Shown here one piece after another: positions 27,477 to 36,761 of a stretch of 64,000 bases of DNA. The stretch covers positions 21,246 through 85,245 of the forward strand of contig SLNJ01000008.1 in NCBI GenBank assembly GCA_007133065.1, read 5' to 3'. Every line of letters starts with the position of its first letter. The first letter of the stretch is position 1. A program made the translations under genes and the position numbers. The notes under the pieces were generated by a model. The model ran no database searches and had not been told where the DNA came from. It was given only the letters and a program-made list of their open reading frames with translations. This DNA is from Opitutales bacterium. GTDB lineage: Bacteria; Verrucomicrobiota; Verrucomicrobiia; Opitutales; Oceanipulchritudinaceae.

Positions 27477-28919
27477 TCACTCCGACAACCGATTCGCCGA
27501 CTCAGCCTCCCCCTGCCGGCAGGGCAGCATGGCGGCGTCGCGCATTCCATGGATGATCTTCTTGTCAGCGGGGCAAAACGTTGCGAGAATTCCGGATAAA
27601 CGTACCGTATTATTGGATACAAAATAATACGGACACAGACGAAGCCTTCCTTCGACCTCCTTGACCGCGGGTTCTTCCTCTTCCTCTCGGGGCCAGTACA
27701 GCGAATGGCGCAACCGTTTCGGCTTGCGGTATTCCTGGAGGATGTAGGGGTTGCGGTCGCTGCGGGCACAGGCTTCCTGCAGCCCCTCCCTCCACCGACC
27801 CCGTGACGTGTCGCCTCCATAAAGGACGCTGCGCGCCCCCCAGGCTTCCTCGTGAAACCCACTGATTTTCAGGATGTAATCCCGCTCCTTCTGCGACGCC
27901 TCGCCGAGTTCCTCCCAGCTTCGGATCGGCTTGCCGCCCACACTTGGGGCGTCCAACACGGCGTTCGGAGGCAGATCTGCAGGTTCCACAATCCACGACT
28001 TTGGGATGATTTGACTCAACAACTCGAAATCCGCGCGCGGAAGGCTCTCCTTCCAATACTCCTCCAGTATATGGTGGTGGAACAACGCCAAGGCCATCTT
28101 CTCCTCCTGGAAGGGACGCATGGGCGGCGTTACTTTCAACTGAGAGTCCTCCCAGGCATCGAGGATGTACTGGGCGATCGGCACATTCGCCAGGTCAAAA
28201 AGCTCCCAGAATCGGTAGATGACATCGATCTGTTCGGGACTGCCCTCCGCATCGAGACAGACCGTGTTTCCCAAAGGAATAACTTCGGACGGGTGCAGGC
28301 AGTAAACTTTGCGCCCCTGCTCGCGCAGCACTCCGGCCATCCACTCCATCTCCGGCCGATAGGTCGCAGCCTCATCGCTCACGAGGATTGCGATCACCGG
28401 TAATTCCTTGTCCGGCGCCATGTCCGCCAGCGATCGGTAGAATCCCTCGATCATCGCGTCCGCACCACCAATGACGGTCGGATCGCCCGAATAAAGCCGA
28501 TTCAGAAAGGCAGTCAGACCGATCCCTCCCGGGACCGAGTCGATTTCCGTGAGTGCGAACCCCTCCTCGGTGACGAGCAGATCCGGTCGAATCACCGACG
28601 GAAGCACACCTCGCGTGCGCTTCGAACGCGCGTGTTCGAGCAGTGGGCCAGGCTTTCCGCGATCGAGGAACTCGGCGACCCACGGAGCGGTAAGCTTGCG
28701 GTTGCGGAGCAGATTCTGCCCCTCATAGGCGCGCAGATAGAGGCGTTCCAGGGCCTTGTGAAAGGCGAGGCAGGCCTCTCCGATGCGCTCGATCTCCCGC
28801 ACCTGTTTCGCGGTCAACTCCCACGCCGCCGGGGAGAGCTGCCAGGACTTGTCCTCGAACAGAGGCTGTTCCTCAAAGGCGCGGCGAATCTCCCGGAATT
28901 CCAAAGCAGTCGCAATCAT
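27477..28919 (-). CDS. Conserved hypothetical protein, possibly ATP-grasp-like
   Basis: A 480-residue soluble protein lying six bases after prfB on the same strand. Motifs such as RPDLLVTEEGFALTEIDSVP and GGIGLTAFLNRLY near residue 130, then DEAATYRPEMEWMAGVL, recall circularly permuted ATP-grasp enzymes of the glutathionylspermidine-synthase type, where a Glu-x-Asp pair binds metal. I cannot confirm the family by eye. The near-contact with prfB suggests co-transcription. Confidence 0.5.
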   Translation of the reverse strand: MIATALEFREIRRAFEEQPLFEDKSWQLSPAAWELTAKQVREIERIGEACLAFHKALERLYLRAYEGQNLLRNRKLTAPWVAEFLDRGKPGPLLEHARSKRTRGVLPSVIRPDLLVTEEGFALTEIDSVPGGIGLTAFLNRLYSGDPTVIGGADAMIEGFYRSLADMAPDKELPVIAILVSDEAATYRPEMEWMAGVLREQGRKVYCLHPSEVIPLGNTVCLDAEGSPEQIDVIYRFWELFDLANVPIAQYILDAWEDSQLKVTPPMRPFQEEKMALALFHHHILEEYWKESLPRADFELLSQIIPKSWIVEPADLPPNAVLDAPSVGGKPIRSWEELGEASQKERDYILKISGFHEEAWGARSVLYGGDTSRGRWREGLQEACARSDRNPYILQEYRKPKRLRHSLYWPREEEEEPAVKEVEGRLRLCPYYFVSNNTVRLSGILATFCPADKKIIHGMRDAAMLPCRQGEAESANRLSE

Positions 28920-28925
28920 CGCGGA

Positions 28926-30072
28926 TTATTCCTCGGTTTCATAGTTTTTGTTGCGGACGGACGGACACCCGGCGCGCAACCAGGCATGGATGAATCGCTC
29001 GATATCACCGTTCATCACCGCCTGAATGTTCGAAGTCTCCACACCGGTGCGCAGATCCTTGACCATCTGATACGGCTGAAAAACGTAACTGCGAATCTGA
29101 TTGCCCCACCCGATCTCATTCTTTTCGCCGTAGAAACGCTCCATTTCGGCCCGCTTCTCATCCATCGTCTTCTCATAGATTCGGGACTTGAGCAGCTTCA
29201 TCGCCGTGGCGCGGTTCTTGTGTTGGGAACGCTCGTTCTGACACGCCACCACAATGCCGGTTGGAAGGTGGGTGAGGCGGACCGCGGAATCGGTCTTGTT
29301 TACGTGTTGTCCACCCTTCCCGCTCGAACGGTACGTGTCCACCCGCAAATCCTCGTCCTTAACCTCGATCTCGACGTCATCGTCCACCTCCGCGATGACA
29401 TCCACAGCGGTGAAGGAGGTGTGGCGCCGCTTGTTCGAGTCGAACGGACTGATTCGGACCAGGCGGTGGACGCCCCGTTCGGCGCGAGCGTAGCCGTAGG
29501 CGTTGAGACCGACGATCCGGAGGGTTGCCCGACTGATTCCGGCTTCATCCCCCTCCTGCAGATCCTGGACCTCGACGGAATAGCCTCTCCCTTCGGCCCA
29601 CCGGGTGTACATTCGCATGAGCATCTCCGCCCAATCGCACGACTCGGTGCCCCCGGCGCCGGCATGGATGCTCACGATCGCATTGTTGGGGTCGAGCTTG
29701 CCGTCGAGGAAACTCTGAATCTCCAACTCGTCAAGGCGCTGCTGCAGGCCGCGAGCGGATTTGTCGATCTCCTCCTGGTAGGCGCTCGCCTCCTCGTCGT
29801 CGGCCTCCTCAACCAGCTCAACCAGCGCCTGAAGATCGTCGACCTCCTTGCGGATCGCGATGATCGGCTCGATGCGTTGCTTGAGCTGACTCGCTTCGGT
29901 CGCCACACGCTGCGCCTCCTCTTGGCGATCCCAGAAATTGGGCGCCCCCATGCGGTCCTCGAGTTCGGCTATCTGTTTTTGTTTCTCTTCGACGTCAAAG
30001 ATACCTCCAGAGATAACCGGCGCGCTTGGTCACTTCATCGACGAGAGGACGGATTTCGGAATTTAGAATCAT
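28926..30072 (-). CDS. prfB: Peptide chain release factor 2 with programmed +1 frameshift
   Basis: Recognises UGA and UAA stop codons. A 25-codon first frame (30072-29998, beginning [13 protein letters not shown]) ends at an in-frame TGA; the main frame continues from 29996 to 28926, giving about 381 residues. The SPF tripeptide in [15 protein letters not shown] and the GGQ motif in [17 protein letters not shown] are both present. Production requires ribosomes to shift +1 at CTT-TGA-C when RF2 is scarce, the standard autoregulation. Automated calls would start too far downstream, at 29951. Confidence 0.96.
29994..30009 (-). promoter_or_regulatory. RF2 programmed frameshift site with internal Shine-Dalgarno
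   Basis: On the minus strand TGGAGG (30009-30004) is followed by TAT-CTT-TGA-C, the arrangement known from E. coli prfB. The anti-SD pairing just upstream of the CTT codon and the slow TGA stop promote slippage into the +1 frame (GAC GTC). Confidence 0.95.
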
Positions 30073-30200
30073 ATGAATCAGAGAGATGCCTCGAATCCCG
30101 GGAGAGTCAAGCCCGGCGGCGATTTCATAATCCGGCGCACAGGAACCGGCAGAACACATCAGCCAATCGAACGCAACACCCGGAAGACATCGGGCGATCG

Positions 30201-31520
30201 TCACGACCCAGCTTCTTCAGGAATCAGTCCGTGACCGCGGAGCCGCTCGACGATTCGCGCAACCGCCTCATCCGGACCCGAGTTGCTCGTATCCAGAACG
30301 ATCTCCGCATCATCCGGAGGCTCGTATGGATCATCAACACCGGTGAATTCGCGAATCTCCCCGGCGCGAGCGCGGGCGTACAGTCCCTTGCGATCACGCG
30401 ATTCACAGACCTCAAGCGGGGTGGCGATGTGAACGAGGAAAAAACTACCGTGCGCTTCGACCAGGGCGCGCACCTGTCGCCGGATATCCGCGTAGGGTGC
30501 GATCGGCGCACAGATCGCGACCCCGCCGTGACGCGTGATCTCACCCGCCACCCATCCGATGCGCAGGACGTTCAGATTGCGATGCTCCCTGGAGAACCCC
30601 AGTTCCGAACTGAGGTGGCGCCGGACCAGGTCGCCGTCGAGCAGCGTCACCCGGCGCTGCGTCGCTTCGAGGATGTGGATACGTAACAACTGAGCGAGTG
30701 TGGACTTCCCGGAGCCGGAGAGACCGGTGAAAAACACCGTGAAACCCCGCTTCGAGGGGGACGGGTGTGCAACCTGCCAGATTCGCGCGAGATGATCCGG
30801 AATGGGCGATCCTTCGGGTGTCGGGATCGGATGGCACCGCAGGCCCTCCTCGCAATAGCCGGTCTCGGTTCCGCACAGCAACATGTCATGCGCGCCGTAT
30901 GCCTTTGCCACCGCGCTTCGCCACCCCGTCCCCGGAATCGGGCCGGGAATGACGACGAGGTTCCAGCGCTCGCCCTCGCCGACGCACAGCTCGCGCAGGA
31001 CACGCGCGCGGGGGAAGGATTCAGAATCGTCCGGATCCGCCCAGGCAAAGAACAACAGTGCGCTCCGAGGATCCGCCATCCGCTCGCGCAGGTGCGCGAT
31101 CACAGCCTCCGAGGGCGCCACGGTCAGAAAGACGGCAGAGACGTGGCTCCAACCATTCTTGATGATCCGCTCACGCATCCTTTGCGGCGCGACACGCCAG
31201 TGCGCAAACCCATAACAGGGCGGTATCTCGATCCCCTCACAAGCCCCGCGTATCTCCACCCAGTCGCCTTGCGTTTCGGCGGACTCCACGTGAAGAACCG
31301 CCAGCAACAGGCCTTCGGCATCGCGCAGGGCGACGGGACCCCCTGTCTCCAAACCGTCAGGACAATCCTTTGCGGCAACGCGGAATTCAAAACCGCCGGG
31401 CAGCGGAATCTCCATCAACAACAATGCCAGCCGCGCGCGCTCAGGCTTTGGCAATACGACAGACGGCCAGCCGCTTACAGTTTTGCGAATCGCTTCGCGT
31501 CGATTTGGAGAAACGAGCAT
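30201..31520 (-). CDS. cysC: Adenylylsulfate kinase with degenerate ATP-sulfurylase-like N-terminal half
   Basis: A 439-residue protein. The C-terminal 190 residues are APS kinase: Walker A GLSGSGKST, LLDGDLVRRHLSSELGFS, and APYADIRRQVR. It phosphorylates APS to PAPS. The N-terminal 240 residues are laid out like an ATP sulfurylase (PUA-like part then a nucleotide-binding-like part ending in GTGWRSAV), but the HxGH/RNPxHRxH-type nucleotide-binding motif is replaced by VAPQRMRERIIKNGW. The first half is therefore probably not catalytic. No cysDN is in the window. It lies about 130 bases upstream of prfB. Confidence 0.83.
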   Translation of the reverse strand: MLVSPNRREAIRKTVSGWPSVVLPKPERARLALLLMEIPLPGGFEFRVAAKDCPDGLETGGPVALRDAEGLLLAVLHVESAETQGDWVEIRGACEGIEIPPCYGFAHWRVAPQRMRERIIKNGWSHVSAVFLTVAPSEAVIAHLRERMADPRSALLFFAWADPDDSESFPRARVLRELCVGEGERWNLVVIPGPIPGTGWRSAVAKAYGAHDMLLCGTETGYCEEGLRCHPIPTPEGSPIPDHLARIWQVAHPSPSKRGFTVFFTGLSGSGKSTLAQLLRIHILEATQRRVTLLDGDLVRRHLSSELGFSREHRNLNVLRIGWVAGEITRHGGVAICAPIAPYADIRRQVRALVEAHGSFFLVHIATPLEVCESRDRKGLYARARAGEIREFTGVDDPYEPPDDAEIVLDTSNSGPDEAVARIVERLRGHGLIPEEAGS

Positions 31521-31587
31521 TTGATTCCGAGAAAAGCGGATTGCGGAATCTGAATCAATCCTCTAAAACACATGGACCAGCCGTTTT

Positions 31588-32718
31588 ATGATAGCAGGTG
31601 TCGTCAAAGAAATCCGGGAGGACGAGAGCCGCGTGGCGCTCGTCCCTGGCGGAGCGGAAGCACTCGTCGCGCGCGGCCATCAGGTCCTCGTCGAGCGCGG
31701 CGCTGGCGCCCCAAGCGGGTTCGTGGACAGCGATTACGAGGCCGCAGGAGCGCGGATAGCATCCGCCTCGGAGGTTTGGAAGCACGCCGAGCTACTCTTC
31801 AAGGTCAAAGAGCCGCAACCGGCGGAGTACCCCTTGATGCGGCCCGGCCAAACCATTTTCGCGTATTTTCATTTCGCCGCCTCGGAAGAGCTAACGCGCG
31901 CGGTTCGCGCCGCCGCATCCATCGCGATTGCATACGAAACCATTGAAACTCCGGACGGCCATCTGCCGTTGCTCACCCCGATGAGTGAAGTCGCGGGCCG
32001 CATGGCCGTCCAGCAAGGTGCCAAATTTCTCGAGCGCGAACACGGGGGCCGCGGGGTTCTGCTCGGCGGGGTTCCGGGAGTCCTTCCGGCCACGGTCGTC
32101 GTGATCGGAGCGGGAATTGTCGGCAGCAATGCCGTAAAAATGGCGGCCGGAATGGGGGCGCAGGTTTACGTTCTGGACGTGAACCTCGATCGTCTCCGCT
32201 ATCTTAACGACGTGATGCCGGAGAACGTGTTCACGTTGATGTCCAATCCCGCCAGCCTGCGCACCTCGCTCGAGGAGGCCGACCTGGTCATCAGCAGCGT
32301 CCTGTTGCGCGGGGCGAAGGCCCCGAAGCTCGTCACCCGCGAACACCTCAAATCAATGAAGCAGGGCGCGGTTATCGTCGATGTCGCCATCGACCAGGGT
32401 GGTTCCTGCGAAACCTCACGTCCGACAAGCCATCGCGATCCGATCTATGAGGTCGACGGCGTAATCCACTACTGCGTGACCAACATGCCGGGCGCGGTGC
32501 CCCTCACCTCCACCCTCGCGCTTACCAACGCCACCCTCCCATACGGCCTCGAACTGGCCGGGAAAGGGTGCGTCCGCGCCATCCGCGAAAATTCCGCGAT
32601 CGCCCGCGGCGCCAACATCGTCCACGGCCACGTCACGTATCAGGCAGTCGCCGAAGCGTTCGAGCTTCCCTACACACACGTTGAGGAAGCACTTCAAGCG
32701 ACGACAGACCGCGACTGA
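31588..32718 (+). CDS. ald: Alanine dehydrogenase
   Basis: NAD-dependent interconversion of alanine with pyruvate and ammonia. The 376-residue product begins MIAGVVKEIREDESRVAL, with the substrate-binding Arg and Lys (KVKEP), a catalytic His in YFHFAASEEL, and the nucleotide fold VVVIGAGIVGSNAVKMAAGMGA. VTNMPGAVPLTST is the usual late motif. Divergent from cysC across a 67-base gap. Confidence 0.96.
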   Translation: MIAGVVKEIREDESRVALVPGGAEALVARGHQVLVERGAGAPSGFVDSDYEAAGARIASASEVWKHAELLFKVKEPQPAEYPLMRPGQTIFAYFHFAASEELTRAVRAAASIAIAYETIETPDGHLPLLTPMSEVAGRMAVQQGAKFLEREHGGRGVLLGGVPGVLPATVVVIGAGIVGSNAVKMAAGMGAQVYVLDVNLDRLRYLNDVMPENVFTLMSNPASLRTSLEEADLVISSVLLRGAKAPKLVTREHLKSMKQGAVIVDVAIDQGGSCETSRPTSHRDPIYEVDGVIHYCVTNMPGAVPLTSTLALTNATLPYGLELAGKGCVRAIRENSAIARGANIVHGHVTYQAVAEAFELPYTHVEEALQATTDRD

Positions 32719-32726
32719 TCGGCGCG

Positions 32727-33614
32727 TCACCCCCTTGGGCGCTTTGGAAAGACCGTGCCCTCCCGACCGACGAGCAGTTCGTAGTCCACCAACCCATAGA
32801 GCACGTCAGCCCGTCCCTTGCGCAATCCGGTCTGTGCGGCAGGTCGCACGATGATATGACGCGGTTTGTGATCGAGCACAACAAGCCCCGAACACGCCAG
32901 ACGACCGTCCACCCGAATGGACAATTGCTCCATCGATGCCTTGGAGATGCGGCCGTTTTCGTGTGCTTCCTCCACATCGACGCCGTCGAGCCAGCCGTAG
33001 AGCAGAATGTAGAGGCGATCCCACTCGTAGTGGACCGGCGGGTTGTCGACTTCAGTCTGATCCGCTTCCAGCCGACGGTCATACGCAGAAAACCGGCCCA
33101 CATGGCGACCCAACTGCCAGTCGTGAAAGTGAAGCGGAGGGGAATAGATCGCGAGCGGCAGCTGCGTCGGGATGCAGGCATCGGGTCCGGAGAGCCGCAG
33201 GTGGTTCAGGTTCGCAAACTCCTCGAATGGACTGAGGAACATCGTGCCCCCCGTCCACGCGCCGGCAACCTCGGGCCAGATATAGACATCGCCAGGATGC
33301 TGGGCGACCCGCGAAAACTTGATTACCAGGTCCCTCCGGTCGCCGCGCCACCCGGCCTGGGGGAACTTGTAAACGGCGCCTGTGGACCCCTCAAGCCGAC
33401 GACCGAGCAATCGGTATTGGCGATCGTTGAACCAGTGCTGCGGCAGCAGGTGCTCCGCCAGTCGCCAGCCGTACGACGTGAAGAACAACTCACCGCCCTG
33501 CATTCCGCGGGCTGAGACATAATCAACCCCAAAGACGCAGCGGTGCGCCGCGGCCGGCACACCCTCCCACGCGGGCCGAAACCCACGGCGAAAGGTCAGA
33601 TCGTAGCGCTCCAT
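32727..33614 (-). CDS. Predicted kinase-fold protein paired with DUF4914
   Basis: A 295-residue soluble protein. Spaced motifs look like a divergent protein-kinase fold: an invariant-Lys-like DLVIKFSRV near residue 97, a catalytic-loop-like LDHKPRHIIVRP near 245, and VDYELL near 273 in the DFG position. The family is not named by me. It starts 15 bases after the DUF4914 stop on the same strand, so the two form an operon and may act together. The ATG at 33614 is clear. Confidence 0.55.
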   Translation of the reverse strand: MERYDLTFRRGFRPAWEGVPAAAHRCVFGVDYVSARGMQGGELFFTSYGWRLAEHLLPQHWFNDRQYRLLGRRLEGSTGAVYKFPQAGWRGDRRDLVIKFSRVAQHPGDVYIWPEVAGAWTGGTMFLSPFEEFANLNHLRLSGPDACIPTQLPLAIYSPPLHFHDWQLGRHVGRFSAYDRRLEADQTEVDNPPVHYEWDRLYILLYGWLDGVDVEEAHENGRISKASMEQLSIRVDGRLACSGLVVLDHKPRHIIVRPAAQTGLRKGRADVLYGLVDYELLVGREGTVFPKRPRG

Positions 33615-33629
33615 CGCGCCGCGTTCGAC

Positions 33630-35540
33630 TCACTCCTCATCGTTGAACATCGGGTGCGGTATCAGCCGGCGGTAGTCGTCAATTGTTCCATTCGAGAGAC
33701 AGCAATCGATAATCTCCCGGCCAAGCCGCAACAAATCCGGCGACAGGAACCCGTTCAACTCGCGATCGACGAACTCCTTGAGTATCTCGGCACCGGCATC
33801 GTATGCCTCGACCCCGACTTCCGGCTGCCGTTCGACCTCGAAGAACCACGGGCCGACAGGACGGCCCTCGACCACGATCGATCCGGGGGTCCATCCGAGC
33901 AATGGGCAGCGTGACGCCCCCACACGCGTAGAATCGAACTCCGCCCCGCCGCGACGGGCCAGGTATTCGCGAGCGACCCATTGCGGCATAAAGCCCGTTT
34001 TCCACGCCCCGACATACTGGTTCGGGATGAGCACGTAACGTACCGCCGGGGTTTCAATAATCTGATTCAGCAGGAGATTCGCCTGGTCCACCTTCCGTCC
34101 CGTAGCGAATGGCCAGTACGAGCCTACGCCCTCAGACGACATACCCTCTGACTCAGAAATGCTCGGGTTTGCGTGGCCCCGCGGGGCGACCAGGCGCCAG
34201 ATCCACGCCAGGGCGGGCGGCAGGATGTGGAAGAGCCCAAGAATGCCGTAGGTAGGCTTCTCGCGGGTGCAGGGCGGGCAGCGCACCCCGAAGCTGCGTA
34301 TGTCGACATCCACGGATCCGTCGACCACCCGATTCACGATCTGCCTCGGGATGATCACGCGCGGGTTCGGGCACGGTTCGCCCGGCGCATCCTCAATATG
34401 CTCCCAGATGAGGGTTGTGGCACCCGGCGTGGCTTCAATATTCAGGAACAGAAGGGGCGCTTTCGGGTTCACGGTCATCCCCTCGATTTGGGGATCGGTG
34501 CCGTAATCCGTGATGTGGTTCACCCGGACGAACCAAGCATCTTCCGCATCCATGAGGCCCAGCTTTCCGCGGTTCCGGTTCAAACTCGGGTGGCAGAGCG
34601 CCATGTCATCGCAAACAGGGTGCAGCTCGCACGAGAGCGGGAGCGTCAGCTTTCGCACCTCGCCGGTTACCGTGCTCTGGCCAAGCAAGAGCGATCCATC
34701 ATCCATGCGATGCACGTGTTCGAGCATTTCGCTCTTGCCGCCGCCGCTGGCACCCTCGTGCGAAATGATGACGCGATTTTCGTACGGCGTGACAACCTGC
34801 ACCGTCGAACAGTGCATGGTCACCCACTGCTCCTCCTCCCCGAGGTTGATCAAGACCCCGTAAATACCTTTCTTCGCGCTAGGACCGGGATAGAGATTGT
34901 AACTGAACAACTCGTGCATCGCCTCGGTTCGGTTGTGCACGACAACCTGGCGCCCCTCAAAATGCGTATGGCGGAACGGAGGTGCCACATAGATGATTGC
35001 CCGCGGCTCAAAGCCTTCATGCTCGTCGCCGGGAGGAATCAAGCCTTGTAGCATCGCCAGTCCGAGTCCGAAAAATCCAGCGTTGGCCGGCGCCACCACG
35101 AGGGCGTCCATCCCCTTCCCCGCCATACCGGCGATGAATGGAAAATAAACCAGCGGCTGCCCGGACAGCCAGTCGAACGTCTCCTGGCGCAGCCCGGTGA
35201 ACTCGCTGCCGTAACGTTCGCGGAAAGTCGGCTTGTCCGTCGGCTGCTCATCTCCAATCACCATGCAATCGGGATCGCGGCGGCGCATGTACGGCTCCAT
35301 GTAATTCGCGGCGATTCCGTTCTTGACGCGGCAGGCGCGCGCCTCGACGACGCGGCCGCGGCCCGGCACGTCGTACGCCACCTCATGCCAGCCGTCCGGT
35401 CCGGCATCGACTGTCGACAATTCGACGAGGTGTTCGATCGAACGCGCCTGCATCACCGAAGGAGCGGCATCGAAAATCGCCTGCACCCCGGAGGGCAGTG
35501 AAAAGTTTGCTACAGGATTATTGTTTTCTGTCTCTTTCAT
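33630..35540 (-). CDS. DUF4914 family protein, PEPCK-like P-loop
   Basis: A 636-residue protein that I recognise as DUF4914. A P-loop-type ISHEGASGGGKSEMLE near residue 270 recalls the kinase motif of phosphoenolpyruvate carboxykinase and HPr kinase, and VRVNHITDYGTDP follows. The family has no assigned reaction. It precedes the kinase-like gene by 15 bases. The ATG at 35540 gives MKETENNNP; a longer frame from 35579 is less likely. Confidence 0.75.
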   Translation of the reverse strand: MKETENNNPVANFSLPSGVQAIFDAAPSVMQARSIEHLVELSTVDAGPDGWHEVAYDVPGRGRVVEARACRVKNGIAANYMEPYMRRRDPDCMVIGDEQPTDKPTFRERYGSEFTGLRQETFDWLSGQPLVYFPFIAGMAGKGMDALVVAPANAGFFGLGLAMLQGLIPPGDEHEGFEPRAIIYVAPPFRHTHFEGRQVVVHNRTEAMHELFSYNLYPGPSAKKGIYGVLINLGEEEQWVTMHCSTVQVVTPYENRVIISHEGASGGGKSEMLEHVHRMDDGSLLLGQSTVTGEVRKLTLPLSCELHPVCDDMALCHPSLNRNRGKLGLMDAEDAWFVRVNHITDYGTDPQIEGMTVNPKAPLLFLNIEATPGATTLIWEHIEDAPGEPCPNPRVIIPRQIVNRVVDGSVDVDIRSFGVRCPPCTREKPTYGILGLFHILPPALAWIWRLVAPRGHANPSISESEGMSSEGVGSYWPFATGRKVDQANLLLNQIIETPAVRYVLIPNQYVGAWKTGFMPQWVAREYLARRGGAEFDSTRVGASRCPLLGWTPGSIVVEGRPVGPWFFEVERQPEVGVEAYDAGAEILKEFVDRELNGFLSPDLLRLGREIIDCCLSNGTIDDYRRLIPHPMFNDEE

Positions 35541-35587
35541 ACAATCAACGGGTTTGGCTCTTCGCACCGATGAGCACAACGCGCACT

Positions 35588-36619
35588 CTAGTCAAGGCCA
35601 TTGATCTCGTCGAGAATCCGCTGAAGACCCCATCGCTCGGGGAGCAGATTGTTCTCCCGAAGCCACGCGCTGTTGAATAAACGCGACAGGTAGCGTTGGG
35701 CGTCGTCGCACAAGACAGTTGCGATCACCTGGCCCTTGCCGCCCTTGAGCGCGGTCTTGAGCGCGCCGGCAACGTTGATCCCGGTGGAGGTCCCAAGGAG
35801 CAGGCCCTCGTGTTCGAGAAGATGATAGATGAGTTCGATCATGATCCGGTCGGGGACGCGCACCGCATCATCAATCGGACTCCCCTCGACATTCTTCGTA
35901 ACGCGCCCCTGCCCGATGCCCTCGGCGACGGAGTCGCCATCGTCGATATCGAGGTGTCCGTGCCGGAACCACGACCACATCGCCGCCCCCATCGGGTCGG
36001 CGCACATCGTGGTGATTGCAGCGTTGCGCTCCTTCAGAAACCGCGCAACACCGTTGAGCGTACCGCCGGTTCCCACGGCGGTGGCGAACCCGGTAATCTC
36101 CCCGTTGGTCTGCTCCCACAATTCCGGACCGGTGGTGCGGTAGTGAAACTCTGCGTTGGCTCGATTGTCGAACTGATTGGCCCAGAAGGCGCCGGGGAGT
36201 TCCTCCGCAAGGCGGGCGGCGATCTTGTTGTAGTTGCCCGGCTCCCGGTACGGAGCCGGGCAAACCGGGCGCACCTTTGCCCCCATCGCCCGAAGCAGGT
36301 TGATCTTCTCTTCGGATTGATCGTTCGGTATGACGATGACACAGTGGTACCCCTTGGCATTCGCCACCAGCGTCAACCCGATTCCGGTATTACCCGCGGT
36401 GCCCTCCACAATCGTTCCCCCGGGCTTCAACAGACCGCGCCGCTCGGCATCCTCGATGATCCCCAAGGCGGCGCGATCCTTCACCGACCCGCCCGGATTC
36501 AGAAACTCCGCCTTCCCCAGTATCTCACACCCGGTCGCCTCGGAGAGCGTGGTGAGGCGGATCAACGGCGTGTTGCCGATCGCCCCGCAAAAACCATTTC
36601 GAATCGCAGTTGTCGTCAT
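35588..36619 (-). CDS. cysK: Cysteine synthase (O-acetylserine sulfhydrylase)
   Basis: PLP enzyme that makes cysteine from O-acetylserine and sulfide. The 343-residue product has NTPLIRL, the PLP lysine in NPGGSVKDRAAL, the substrate loop GTAGNTGIGL, and the phosphate loop GTGGTLNG. The C-terminal GLLLGTSTGIN matches the family. The ATG at 36619 gives MTTTAIRNGFC. It may share a pathway with cysC about 5 kb away. The 142 bases upstream to hflK hold no gene. Confidence 0.92.
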   Translation of the reverse strand: MTTTAIRNGFCGAIGNTPLIRLTTLSEATGCEILGKAEFLNPGGSVKDRAALGIIEDAERRGLLKPGGTIVEGTAGNTGIGLTLVANAKGYHCVIVIPNDQSEEKINLLRAMGAKVRPVCPAPYREPGNYNKIAARLAEELPGAFWANQFDNRANAEFHYRTTGPELWEQTNGEITGFATAVGTGGTLNGVARFLKERNAAITTMCADPMGAAMWSWFRHGHLDIDDGDSVAEGIGQGRVTKNVEGSPIDDAVRVPDRIMIELIYHLLEHEGLLLGTSTGINVAGALKTALKGGKGQVIATVLCDDAQRYLSRLFNSAWLRENNLLPERWGLQRILDEINGLD

Positions 36620-36761
36620 AAGCGTGCGTATACCTTTGAATTTGGCGCAATTATTGGCAGGCACCGTCACGACTCAATCCATAAAAAGATGCACCCCACC
36701 GAATCAGTCGATTTCGCTCTCAAAACATTGACGCCGGCAGAGAGGGTGTAACACTGGCCCC

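Noticed and set aside
28632..30686. 684-residue plus-strand open frame
   Set aside because: It spans prfB and cysC on the other strand, both clear genes; no motif supports it.
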